Below are positions 42,483-52,242 of a stretch of DNA of 64,000 nucleotides, in pieces. Under the pieces are notes generated by a model that saw nothing but the letters and a program-made list of their open reading frames with translations, was not told the DNA's origin and made no database searches. The position numbers and the translations under genes were made by a program. How positions within the stretch are numbered: the stretch's first letter is position 1; every line of letters begins with the position of its first letter. Source of the stretch: Chondrus crispus (Eukaryota > Rhodophyta > Florideophyceae > Gigartinales > Gigartinaceae); assembly GCF_000350225.1 (NCBI RefSeq), contig NW_005179111.1, positions 80,505 to 144,504 on the forward strand, written 5' to 3'.

Positions 42483-42517
42483 GTGGACGCGGACGTCCAC
42501 ACTTGAGAGGGGGGCCA
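42483..42517 (+). promoter_or_regulatory. gypsy-A 3' hairpin and polypurine tract
   Basis: GTGGACGCGGACGTCCAC followed by ACTTGAGAGGGGGGCCA, directly before the 3' LTR. The same module precedes the older family A LTR at 12601-12633. Confidence 0.8.
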
Positions 42518-43129
42518 TGTAGCATATCCCCCTCTCTAAATTAGATTTAGATTAGATTTATAACAGTAGAGCCCGAGCTCTACAGTACCTCAGTGCGCGC
42601 GCACACGTGTACCCCACGTGTACAGGGGCGCGCGCGCACACACGTGTACAACACGTGTGCTGCCAGCCCCGACGGCTGACAGCACTACAGTGCAGGCCGA
42701 CCTGCACTACTGTAATGTTATGACAGGTGACCCTGTACATTAAATATGAGCGGACCGCCGGCGGTGGAGGGCGACAAGCACGGACTTGTCAAGGATCCTC
42801 CACCTTGGTCCGCCCGCTTACTTTTAGGTACTTCCGTCCGTTTTACCTAGGAGTAGCACCGCGCGCGGGTTGAGGACGCGCGTAGCACGCCCACGAGCCG
42901 GCTCCGCCTCCGCCCGTCGGTACTGGATCGTCACCCAGTACCGCTCCGGGGCGTCGAGGCGTAGAACCGCTCGCGCGTGCGCGCGTCCTCACCGATCCCG
43001 CTCTACCACCGCTACCTCGAGCCCGTGCTCGGTACCGTGGGTGGGCCGAGCTTCTGTCTTCCCGCCGATCGGGGTCTTTCCGAACTGTCAGTACTCACCC
43101 CCCTCGTCGTTGGGGGTGATTATACTACA
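42518..43129 (+). repeat. gypsy-A 3' LTR
   Basis: The 612-bp partner of 29523-30145, followed by GATGC (43130-43134). Confidence 0.95.
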
Positions 43130-43634
43130 GATGCTGTACTACTTGGCGGACGGAAACTACCCGGAGTGGTCGATTTTTGTTAAGCCGCTTTCGGCCCCAG
43201 TCAACGATCGAGAAAGATATTTCGCAGAACGCCAGATGAGTGTTCGAAAGGATGTTGGACGGCTTTTTGGTGTCCTTCAAGGGCGCATTAAGATTTTGCG
43301 CCATGAGTCCTTCGAGTGGTCTGACTCTATCCTGATACTCATAAGCCAGGTCTGCGTAATCCTACATAACATGATTGTAGATATGCATAAGAGGGGAGAG
43401 TGTATGGACGAGGTAGATGAACACGGGAATACCGTGAACGTAGTTACTGAGTTCGACTTAATTGCGGACGAGACAGTACCCGGCGCCAACGCGTCAAGTA
43501 CTGAAGCGACGCAGTCTTCAGCTGGTCTTAGCGTGCTACTTGACAGAAACGATCTCGTTCGAAACCCTCTACTGCATCGAGAACTATGGGAGCAGCTATC
43601 TTACCATTTATGGTCAAATCGTGGAGAACAGTAA
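43130..43634 (+). pseudogene. Harbinger 2 transposase, C-terminal part
   Basis: Resumes after gypsy-A with YYLADGNYPEWSIFVKP, a hallmark of PIF/Harbinger nucleases, then RKDVGRLFGVLQGRIKIL and CVILHNMIVDM. At the third catalytic position relatives have VER; here it is VGR (GGA codon), so the Glu is lost. The tail is acidic and ends at TAA 43632-43634. With the two frameshifts upstream and gypsy-A the gene is dead. It converges with the Myb-like gene 41 bp away. Confidence 0.88.
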
Positions 43635-43675
43635 ATAAATGCACTTTATTATACGTTTAACATTCCCACCACACC

Positions 43676-44779
43676 TCAAACATGTCTAAAACGACGCAGA
43701 GGGCTCTGCAAGCCTCCGGTGGCTGGGGCTTCGCCCCAAACCCCGCTCCTGCCGGAGAGCACCAAATATTCACTCCGCCCAACTGCGGGTTCCCAACATT
43801 CTACTTGCTTATCGATGAACCAGGACGCTCCTCTCCCACAGAACTTCCACTTCTTCGTCTGTCCCTTCCAGCCTCTCTGACGGGTCAGGACTTTGAAAAA
43901 GTCGTTTGGGATTTCGCCAAAGTAGTCCTCTATGACTTCCACAGATGGCATGCTGCCACTGCTCTCCAACGTTGGTTGCGCCGTGGGTTGTGACGGTGCT
44001 GCACTGGAGTGTAAATAGGATGCCTTTGATCTCAACGTCTGTAGTTCTGCATTCATGACGGACTGTGGTAGAGCCATGCGACGCAGAATCTCAAATTCAA
44101 GCATGGTTGAAGCTGCGTCACTTTTTGCTCGCGAAGATGCTCGCAAAGCTTGAGACATGTTATCTACACTTTTTGCCACCTTCGAAGAGCCCACGGCGGC
44201 CCTGTCTTCCCCTTTCCGCTTTTTCGACCCTGATGGACGACTTAACGACGGCCTTTCGATGCTTGTGTTACCCCCATCTTCCGATTCGTTGCTATCTTGT
44301 ACCGTTTTAGGCTTGTAGCCTGCAGCATATCTGCTGCCTCCCCCAACGCAGGCCGAAAACTTAGGACACTTTGCAAGGAAGCGTACAGCCTCCATAAACT
44401 TGATGGAGGGTGGCGTACGCAACACGCCACGCTCTATATGTTTGTTTTGCTGGCGGTAGAGGCACATGATGTGCTCGGGTGCCTCCTCCTCGGTTTCTCC
44501 GGACGGCGGACAGGACCTATACTGCTTGTCAGCTGACAGATACTTCTGTGTGAGGCGGCTTACGGTCTTCCAACGAGACTCGAGAGCGGAAGCGGTTCTC
44601 TCGCGACACGCTTCTGGTTGATGCACAAAACGGGCGTGTACAGCCTCCCAGAACAAATGGGACCTCAAGTCTGCTGTGGACGTGGAGGCGGAAACCCAGG
44701 CACGAGCCGACGCTGCATCTTCCTCCGGTGTGAAACTGGGACCTCTGGGCCCCCTGCTCTGGGTTGATGTGGACGCCAT
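43676..44779 (-). CDS. Myb/SANT-like protein of Harbinger 2
   Basis: About 367 codons from ATG 44779 (MASTSTQSRGPRGPSFTPEE); the open frame extends to 44866. Myb/SANT-like N-terminal domain (FTPEEDAASARAWVSAS, FWEAVHARFV, ALESRWKTVSRLTQKYLSAD) followed by a region found in NAM-associated proteins (SIKFMEAVRFLAKCPKFSAC) and a basic linker (SGSKKRKGEDRAAVGSSK). The likely role is transposase partner and end binding. Unlike the transposase, the frame is undamaged, so it could still act in trans (inference). Confidence 0.82.
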   Translation of the reverse strand: MASTSTQSRGPRGPSFTPEEDAASARAWVSASTSTADLRSHLFWEAVHARFVHQPEACRERTASALESRWKTVSRLTQKYLSADKQYRSCPPSGETEEEAPEHIMCLYRQQNKHIERGVLRTPPSIKFMEAVRFLAKCPKFSACVGGGSRYAAGYKPKTVQDSNESEDGGNTSIERPSLSRPSGSKKRKGEDRAAVGSSKVAKSVDNMSQALRASSRAKSDAASTMLEFEILRRMALPQSVMNAELQTLRSKASYLHSSAAPSQPTAQPTLESSGSMPSVEVIEDYFGEIPNDFFKVLTRQRGWKGQTKKWKFCGRGASWFIDKQVECWEPAVGRSEYLVLSGRSGVWGEAPATGGLQSPLRRFRHV

Positions 44780-45026
44780 TTTTTTGAATGGAAAGGAGGA
44801 GGGATGAAGGGTCGGTAGGAAGGAATGGCATATGGCATCGAAAACTACGTAGTGATATACCGTCATGGGCTACTCATTTTTTCGCGGGAACCTGTTCTGC
44901 CTTCTTGCTCCCTTGTAATCTTCTAATTCGATTGATCGATTTGTTCCCGGCACAAACTTCGGAACAAAATCTGATGCGGACGTTCCGAGATTTGTGCACA
45001 AGAACAAATTTGACTTTTATCTTTCC

Positions 45027-45094
45027 CATAATAGGGCTGCCAAATTTCAGGGACAAAACAAATTTGTTCTTTTGTTCCCATAATAGGGTTGCTC
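45027..45094 (-). repeat. Harbinger 2 right terminal region
   Basis: Two CATAATAGGG motifs (45027-45036 and 45079-45088), with TTGCTC at the end and AACAAATTTGTTC between them, mirroring the left end. TTA (45095-45097) follows. Confidence 0.88.
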
Positions 45095-45241
45095 TTAGTG
45101 TCCGACGGGCGGCGACGCGGAGACAACAACTCGAGACTTCATGACCCGTGACCGCGCCATCGCACGCCGCACGCTCATTGGACGCGGCATTCTATTGGTA
45201 TCGCCATATGCCGCAACCCGAGCTTCCAACCGCCGATGTTC

Positions 45242-46792
45242 CTAGAGGAACCTCTCCTTCCTCACCCACTCGACTCTCGTTTTTTCCTTCTCATTGGACA
45301 GTGCTTCCTTAAGGCCAGTAGAAACTTTCTTAGCTTTCTCTTTTCGCTCTTGCGCTGTGACTAACTCCATGACATCACGCCTTGTTAATGTCAGACCCTT
45401 AGAGCTATTTACCCAACCGCGCCGCAACACAATAGGTTGGAAGCACATCCCATGGCGCATTGCCTCCCGCTTTTCCTCCAATAAAATGGATAACTCCTCT
45501 ACACCTAAAACCCGTTCCACTTATGCCTCCGAAAATGGACGCGGGACATTTAAAACAGCCAAAGGATTGAACGGGCTGATGCCAGAGGCGGCAAAGCTTT
45601 TCAGCACATTGTCACGTGTAAATGACGTAGCGTATGGGGCGGTTATTAGTCTTAAAAAGTCAAATGTATCCAACTCCATGTTCACAACATGCATTCCTGT
45701 TTGCGCAATCTTCGTATTTAGATTTTCTTTGGAAGAACGAAACACATGCAGATCTAAAGGCTGCGTTGTCCCACTCGTGTGAGCGGGCAGAGCATAGGCA
45801 ATAATATTTCCCTCCCTTACAATTTCGAATATTTTGAGTCCCATATGACTGCGGTACCCGTCATAAACGAGAAGTACCTTTCGAGCGTTGGCTCTCAAAG
45901 GAAGACAATATTGAACGAATGCCTTGGCCCATCGCTCAAAAATAAACTTGTCAACGCCCGCCAACTCCCGTCTAGTCGTGATGTTCACATGAGGAGGAAG
46001 ACAGTCAGCAAAGGATTCTAGCAGTTCAGCGCCATCGACATTTATGACTCGGTAGGCCACAGATGCGCCCTGAACCACGAAGGTTGGGGTACCCACACTT
46101 CCGCACGCAAAAATAGCAGGCAGCAAAGTTACACGATGAACATTCTTGAAGAACGCAGCTCTGTATTGGGAAACCACACCCTTAGTACAGTAAGGTTTTG
46201 TCCGCATACGCCCGCTGGCATCTCGGTTGGGAGAATATCCGGTTTCGTCGATATTACATATCCTTGAACTATCAATATGAAAGGTTTTGATTATACTTTC
46301 CAATTCTGCAAAGTGAGTGGTGAGGTTCTGTGCGTTTGTGGCTCGGTATCGCAAGGCGTCTTGACGTGAAGCCTTGCCAATTTTGATCACACTTTGATGA
46401 CGAGTCTCGAAGTTCCTTATGAATTTCTTCCCTGGACGATCAGCAATGAACGGCACTTTTTCGCGGCGCTCGGGGGTCATGTGTTTGACAATGATTTCTA
46501 CGGCATCGGCAACATCGGAACGCGTGAGCGGTCGGGCTTGTGACGCATATCTTTTTACCAGCTCAACGATGGAAGTCTCTTCCTTCTCTGTCAGGGCGTT
46601 TCGAGCGTCAAACTTCGGTTTTTGTGACATGCTTTCAGATGTTATGTGTTTCTGAAACTGGTACTGGAACGTAGAGACTGGGAGCCGTGCTATTTTTGCG
46701 CCATCCCGGCGAGAGCTTCCAGCGATCACTGCATTGAATGCCTCATGAATGCGGCGTTTTGCGCGCTTCTCGCGCCGCAATTGTTTTGACAT
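45242..46792 (-). pseudogene. pogo-type (DDE_1) transposase
   Basis: Start ATG 46792 (MSKQLRREKRAKRRIHEAF); upstream codons to 46891 are probably not used. Psq-like helix-turn-helix (HEAFNAVIAG ... GAKIARLPVSTFQYQF), CENP-B/Tc5-like second helix-turn-helix (LTEKEETSIVELVKRYASQA, SDVADAVEIIVKHM), then the DDE_1 core: NIDETGYS, VLLVYDGYRSHMG and HTSGTTQPLDLHVF. It reads intact to TAA at 45521-45523. The same frame then stays open for 92 codons of transposase-like sequence (VEELSILLEEKREAMRHG, LTLTRRDVMELVTAQERKEK), so the stop probably truncates the C terminus. No terminal inverted repeats were found. Confidence 0.85.
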
Positions 46793-47465
46793 GTGGAGCG
46801 GGAACTCGATGTGGTGCAGGATTGAGTTGAGGAACGTGAGTGTTGTGTGCTGTGGCGATCTGTGTGCAGAGCCGAGGGCTTGTGGCGGCAATTTTTTGTT
46901 CGAAAAAGGCGGGAATGAGCAAATGGAAGCTTTCCGACCAAAAAAAGACCGCCATGTATGATTTTGAGGTCATTTGGCTGATGAAACGCAGGCTTTTGGA
47001 AGTAGGACAGTTTAAAGTTGGAAGTTTTGTTCGTTTTGCGACCTGTAATGGTCATAAAGCTAAATATTGGTAATTTTCGGGGCGTTTAAAGTTTGGGAGA
47101 CGTGTTCAAGAAATGGGGACCGGTTCTTGTACTTGGTTGAATCTCTCCAGCTCACCCTGGGTGCACGGCGCTATCGGACTTACAGTGAATTACATGGGCT
47201 TAGATTCCAGCAAATATCGCCGGATTTCCCGCCGATGCTTCTCACGGATCATTTCCCCTTTTTCACAGATTTAGGGCATGGGCAATTCAAATAAACTCAA
47301 ATTCTAGCTTCCCACACATGGAAGATGAGTAGTTGTTCCGGAGCAACTTCGGAGGACAATAATAGCTGAAAGTGTCCGACAAGCCGTGCGGAAACTGTCG
47401 ACAGCAAGAGTGGGAGGCGCCCTTAACAACGAGATCGTGCCAACAGGCGCGCACAGTGAGGGGTC
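46793..47465. other. Intergenic, transposon edge to host region
   Basis: Moderately AT-rich with short purine runs. It should include the upstream region of the gene at 47466. No defined element is seen. Confidence 0.45.
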
Positions 47466-48299
47466 ATGCACGAATGCGCGTTTCTAAGGCCATATTTCGG
47501 GGGTAGGGTAGTGCACAACCTTCGTGGACGAGCGCAGCTGTCGCCAACAGTGACACAGCGAACTAGGCTTTTGAACGTGGCTAGTGGGCGGGGTGCGTTC
47601 AGGTCGAGCTACTGGGGACAGATTAGGTTGGCAAAGACAACGGGGGAGGGAGGTGGTGTTCAAGTTTTGGTCACTGGCGCCGAAGCGACAGGGAGCGTGC
47701 GAATGGAGGGGCGTGGAATGCCGTCAACGGAGACGGTACGAGCGGCGTCGTTCATGGAATGTGTAGACCACACGGTGACGATTCTGGGTGGGAGAAACGA
47801 GGAAACTGCAGAGGAAGGGCTGAGTGAGCAACAGGCGCAACTCCTTCACACGATGGTGGGAACGTCGAACGGGGCGCGCGGGGTGCTGGTGAGCGTGCTG
47901 TCAGACCCGCGCGTGACGGTTGCGGACGGGGATGGGTCGAGTGAGTTGGCGGAGCGTGTGCTACTAGGGTGGAGCGAGGGCAGTGAGGAGCAGGAGCGGG
48001 TTCGGGACCTACTTGTGAAGAATGTGTTCATGTCGAGCTCGATGGCGCTTTTGTACTCGCGGCAAGGGGACGAGGAGAGGCGGGAAGGGAGCGAGCTGAC
48101 GAGGGAGCGGGCGGTGCGTGTGACGCGGGAGGTGGGAAAGGGGGACGCAGGGGTGCGTGGGGTGGGACTGGAGATGGTGGCGGGGGCGGAGGAGGGGAAA
48201 GGGCGGTTTGTAGGGTTTCTGGAAAAGTGGGGATATGACGAGGGCCAGAAGGCTGAGGGCGCGAAATGGGTGCGGCGGGCCGTGAACTCGGAACCGTAG
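47466..48299 (+). CDS. Hypothetical protein, possibly organelle-targeted
   Basis: 277 codons, single exon, GC-rich with coding-like composition. The first 65 residues are rich in Arg/Ser/Thr/Gly with almost no acidic residues (LRPYFGGRVVHNLRGRAQLS), as in plastid or mitochondrial transit peptides. The mature part is acidic and largely helical (EEGLSEQQAQLLHTMVGTSN, EEQERVRDLLVKNVFMSSSM, FVGFLEKWGYDEGQKAEGAK). No domain recognised. Confidence 0.5.
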   Translation: MHECAFLRPYFGGRVVHNLRGRAQLSPTVTQRTRLLNVASGRGAFRSSYWGQIRLAKTTGEGGGVQVLVTGAEATGSVRMEGRGMPSTETVRAASFMECVDHTVTILGGRNEETAEEGLSEQQAQLLHTMVGTSNGARGVLVSVLSDPRVTVADGDGSSELAERVLLGWSEGSEEQERVRDLLVKNVFMSSSMALLYSRQGDEERREGSELTRERAVRVTREVGKGDAGVRGVGLEMVAGAEEGKGRFVGFLEKWGYDEGQKAEGAKWVRRAVNSEP

Positions 48300-48507
48300 G
48301 AAGCTGTAAAGAGATTACACCGGACGCGGTCGCTGTGTGCCGTTGAAAGGAGATGTGTCCGAAACGAGGCCACCGCGCCCGTTCGATTCCCACGCTGTCA
48401 GCCGCACCGCGGCCCTTGGTTCCGGGAATATCCACCTGCCACGTGTCCGCTCCAACTCTCCCATCCCCCTCCCATCCCCCTTTTACTCTATATCATGCAA
48501 GGGAATA

Positions 48508-48978
48508 NNNNNNNNNNNNNNNNNNNNNNNNNNNNNNNNNNNNNNNNNNNNNNNNNNNNNNNNNNNNNNNNNNNNNNNNNNNNNNNNNNNNNNNNNNNNN
48601 NNNNNNNNNNNNNNNNNNNNNNNNNNNNNNNNNNNNNNNNNNNNNNNNNNNNNNNNNNNNNNNNNNNNNNNNNNNNNNNNNNNNNNNNNNNNNNNNNNNN
48701 NNNNNNNNNNNNNNNNNNNNNNNNNNNNNNNNNNNNNNNNNNNNNNNNNNNNNNNNNNNNNNNNNNNNNNNNNNNNNNNNNNNNNNNNNNNNNNNNNNNN
48801 NNNNNNNNNNNNNNNNNNNNNNNNNNNNNNNNNNNNNNNNNNNNNNNNNNNNNNNNNNNNNNNNNNNNNNNNNNNNNNNNNNNNNNNNNNNNNNNNNNNN
48901 NNNNNNNNNNNNNNNNNNNNNNNNNNNNNNNNNNNNNNNNNNNNNNNNNNNNNNNNNNNNNNNNNNNNNNNNNNNNNN
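48508..48978. other. Assembly gap (471 N)
   Basis: A run of unknown bases. It removes the 5' part of the gene that continues at 48979; frames read through it are meaningless. Confidence 0.99.
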
Positions 48979-50412
48979 AAAGCGGCTGCCACAGCTTCAA
49001 ATGTTGCCGCTACTCCTCCGCCGCCGAAGCGATCGGCAGCCGAGTCTGGCAAGCCGCCGGCTCGTCCAAAGTCAGGTGATCGGCGTGAACACAGGCGATT
49101 TGGCATGCGAAGAGGGGCTGAGCCGTCCCCGGAAGAAACTCAACGTAGGGCTGCCCTTTCGAGTAAGAGTTTTAGGAATAGGATTACAGGTAAGGGCGAT
49201 CTTTTCGTGAAAGGGCCTGACCTGCCTGAAGAAGTCAAGGAACTGCCCGACGTAGGCAAGGAGAGGACTGAGATAGCAAAGAAGAAATTAGAGAGGGAGG
49301 AAGGCCTTTCCAAGAAGGAACTTCGGAAGAGTAAGAAAGCTAGAGAGAAGGCCGAGAGAAAAGCCAGTAGGGGCTCGGGTCGTTTTTCGAAGAGAACCAA
49401 CTCCAAACTTGCAGGCAGCGTCTCGGACATCAGCGATGGAAAAGAAGAAGAGGAGGATGAGGGAGAAACCATGGTGACACAACTGGAGCCGGAGCCAGAA
49501 CCGATTGCTGAAATGGATATATTGAGAACGGCACGCATTTCGAAGACGGCCGTTGCAATGGATCTTATTTACAAGTACCCCGAGGTGAAGCTAACCCCAT
49601 ATGGTAGTGGCTGGGCCATGGATTCGTTCGCGCTAATTCATAATGCGATCAAAGCCGAGATACGTGATTTGTTTGAGATTGGGAATGTGATGCAGCGGCG
49701 CAAGTTGCTGCTCACAATGGAACATATTGAGGTGTTTTACGAGTGGTGGGCAGATTTCAAAGAGTTCACGTTGGAAGCGCTGTCGATTGAGGAAGATGTA
49801 TTCTACACCTGGGTTGCTTCGAAAGACTATTTACGAGGAGCCTTCAAAAAAACCGAACGGATGCGCGTGAATGGGGCGACGCGTAACTTGGTGACAAACA
49901 TCTCGGATTATCGCGACAAGTTTCTGCCGTATTTGCCAGTGGGAGAGAGACTAGATGGGCTTTTGGTGCAGTTCAACGAATTCAAGACACTGCTCGAGCA
50001 CTACGACGCCATTGCAGCGTCGTTACCAGCTTACATCGAGACGCTGTTCAAGCAAAAAGAGAGGGACGCCACGGTGAAAGAGTTGGTAGCCGAATTCCGT
50101 CGAAGAGATGGGTACAATCGAAACTTGGTATTACTGGTGCGCTGGATGCCTGATCGGAACATGAGGCGGTGGGCTCTTTCGCACCTGAAGCCAAAGGACC
50201 TGATTCACTTCAAAGGCTGGCGCCGTGTAATCCAGGAAGAGCACTGTCGTTTGGCGCTATCGTTCGAAAACATCGTGATGGGGCCCGCAGAGGAGGATAT
50301 GGGAGCTCCAGTGATTGGGGCGGCTATGGCCATCAACGAGGAAATGAGGGAACATATCAACAAAAACCGAGTCTCAGTTAGGTCGCTTCCTAATGCTGGG
50401 GTGAGCAGCTAG
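48979..50412 (+). CDS. Hypothetical protein with hemerythrin-like helical region (5' end in gap)
   Basis: About 477 codons from the gap edge to TAG 50410-50412; the true start is unknown. It begins with a basic, Pro/Ala-rich stretch and a Lys/Glu coiled coil (KKKLEREEGLSKKELRKSKK). After an acidic linker comes a helical domain (FALIHNAIKAEIRDLFEIGN, EHIEVFYEWWADFKEF, LEALSIEEDVFYTWVASKDY), whose HNAI start and EE..F.W pattern recall hemerythrin/HHE domains. The His expected before the EE pair is replaced by Leu, so metal binding is doubtful. The C-terminal part (LLVRWMPDRNMRRWALSHLK) is unrecognised. Domain name at low confidence. Confidence 0.6.
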   Translation, partial: KAAATASNVAATPPPPKRSAAESGKPPARPKSGDRREHRRFGMRRGAEPSPEETQRRAALSSKSFRNRITGKGDLFVKGPDLPEEVKELPDVGKERTEIAKKKLEREEGLSKKELRKSKKAREKAERKASRGSGRFSKRTNSKLAGSVSDISDGKEEEEDEGETMVTQLEPEPEPIAEMDILRTARISKTAVAMDLIYKYPEVKLTPYGSGWAMDSFALIHNAIKAEIRDLFEIGNVMQRRKLLLTMEHIEVFYEWWADFKEFTLEALSIEEDVFYTWVASKDYLRGAFKKTERMRVNGATRNLVTNISDYRDKFLPYLPVGERLDGLLVQFNEFKTLLEHYDAIAASLPAYIETLFKQKERDATVKELVAEFRRRDGYNRNLVLLVRWMPDRNMRRWALSHLKPKDLIHFKGWRRVIQEEHCRLALSFENIVMGPAEEDMGAPVIGAAMAINEEMREHINKNRVSVRSLPNAGVSS

Positions 50413-51857
50413 GCTGTCGAAGGCTGTGGAAGGCCGTTTCCGTATGCTTTTCTAGAGTATCGTCTTCTACGCTTGTAGCGAGGAAGGAATGTTTCACACC
50501 ACGAGATATTGTAGTAGACTAAAAGCCTCTCACAAGGATAGAATGAGGTACTGTATTTCTGTAATTGGTTGGTCCGGATGAGTGCGAGAAAATTGAAAAA
50601 GTACCAGTCTTGTTGCATTCAGGTGCACCCTCGAATATTGAGCTCTGGAGGACCGTATCTGGCACCAACGACAAGAAAAGCAATTAAGTTTTAAAAGTGA
50701 AGGCCTGAAGTCCCGTTCTATGATATTTTACCGCATAGTCAATGCATGCGTGTGGTGCTCATACCTTCGCGCCACGGTCATGAGGCGTATGCAAGGTACA
50801 TCAATGTTCCCAACAAATCGGCTCACGATCCTGTTCCTCTTTGTATATCACCAGTTGCGCAAGGGTTGCACTGACAGCAGAAGAGAGCCCGCGTATGTAA
50901 AGAGCCCTGCTTCTCCACTCGTGTCCCGAATGAGTACCCTTCGAAATTGCGACTTTTTTGATTCTAGAGGCGGATCGGTTTCCACGGGGCAACGAGTCTG
51001 TTGCTACACGACAGCTTTTCTTCCTGTGCCATCATGTCCTAGTGCTCGACAACAAAGCATGGCTCCGTGCCGCGCACCACCCTCGACAGTCTTCTGTCGA
51101 GGTTGCAGTGCTGTGCCGCTGGCACGGCACAATGACTGCATCAATACGCACCGCACACCCTAGGCAGTAACTGCTGCTGAAGCTGAACAATATTATTTAC
51201 TCAACAGTACTGCACTATATATATCTTCGACGACGACACATGGCCGTTGTTTTCTTCTCTGGCCATTTCACGCGATGCCGCTTTGATCCCGAAATTGGTC
51301 TCGTTCAAGGTCATGCCGTGGCCTGTTATTCATAAGTACGTATTTCAAATACTAAGGGAAGGGATTTCGAAGCAATAACCTCGGAGTATTTATGCAGCGG
51401 TTTACATTGTTTCGAACGTCGGTAATTTGTTATCGTGCCTCTCGAGGAACTTCTTGGGGGTCGATTGGCACTTGCGCAAGAAGAGCAACGATTCCAAGTT
51501 CTATGTTATTCATGAAGACCGGCACAATCATGCGAATACATGCTCCTGACTGTATAAGATTTTTGTCAGCTTCGCTACTGATGTTTTCGTAACGACTGCC
51601 TCGAAATAGTGTGAAAACGTACGGTGGATATACTACAGTGCGAGATGGTGACCAATTACGCTACGGCGAACAAAGCTGATGGTCGGCAAGATGAACCTGT
51701 GGCTGATATCGCTATATTTCAACCCCTTACGTATACTAGAGGCCAAAACTAGTCATACTGTATTGCATGCACAGTTAGATATCGAAAGCATAATGGGCGA
51801 CTCCTGAAATTCTAAAATCGCAAATTGTGTTGACCAAATCGGGATTTTGTGACACAC

Positions 51858-51891
51858 AAACGGCGCGTTGTGCACACACAACGCGCCGTTT
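51858..51891. repeat. Perfect 15-bp-stem hairpin
   Basis: AAACGGCGCGTTGTG, loop CACA, CACAACGCGCCGTTT. It is GC-rich in an AT-rich setting; possible structured RNA, terminator or protein-binding palindrome. Confidence 0.75.
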
Positions 51892-52188
51892 TCTCGGACG
51901 GGCGACCCCATGCTAGGTTAAATGTGTATCGCACAAATGTCAAAATGTGCGCGCGTACAATCCAAATTTACTGTACACAGAGAAAGTGTCGGCCGCCGCC
52001 CGACCGACGAGACTCGACATCTACATCCTACCGAGCATGGCTCTGAATGAGAAGTAGCAATAGAATAGCCATTTGGTCATTCATGGTTCTGACGGTGGCT
52101 GCTCGGTGAAAACACCATCATGATTGAGCTTAGCTCACAGCACACACTGTAGATAGAGCTCCGACGGCTTCATTGCCGGCGTCCGGTG

Positions 52189-52242
52189 CCGTGCTCGTCG
52201 TTAGGAACGACCCTGACACACCGTGCTCGTCGTTAGGAACGA
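52189..52242. repeat. 22-bp direct repeat
   Basis: CCGTGCTCGTCGTTAGGAAC(GA) at 52189-52210 and 52221-52242, identical, 32 bp apart start to start. Confidence 0.8.

Larger units (their letters stand above)
29523..43129 (+). mobile_element. Ty3/gypsy chromodomain retrotransposon 'gypsy-A' (13.6 kb)
   Basis: Full element with 623- and 612-bp LTRs; the length difference is one 11-bp unit and only about three substitutions are seen. Perfect GATGC target duplications lie at 29518-29522 and 43130-43134. Order: LTR, primer-binding site, gag, pro, pol (RT, RNase H, integrase), chromodomain, internal polypurine module, stem-loop array, antisense ORF, polypurine tract, LTR. gag and pol have long intact frames, so this is the youngest-looking and possibly most competent retroelement here. 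Confidence 0.95.
28446..45094 (+). mobile_element. Complete PIF/Harbinger element 2, with gypsy-A nested inside
   Basis: Terminal inverted repeats start GAGCAACCCTATTATG at 28446 and end with its complement at 45094. They are flanked by TTA at 28443-28445 and 45095-45097, the 3-bp target duplication of Harbinger. It encodes a DDE transposase (plus) and a convergent Myb/SANT-like protein (minus). Without the 13.6-kb gypsy-A the element would be about 3.0 kb. The transposase is a pseudogene. Confidence 0.93.

Noticed and set aside
40160..42502. Antisense ORF as a retroviral envelope-like gene
   Set aside because: It is on the strand opposite to pol and shows no signal peptide, transmembrane segment or coat-like features.
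45098..45241. Terminal inverted repeat of the pogo-type element
   Set aside because: No convincing inverse match found beyond 46793, and no TA-flanked pair.
48337..50412. A 691-codon ORF including the run of N
   Set aside because: The frame across the gap is unknowable; only the part from 48979 is supported.
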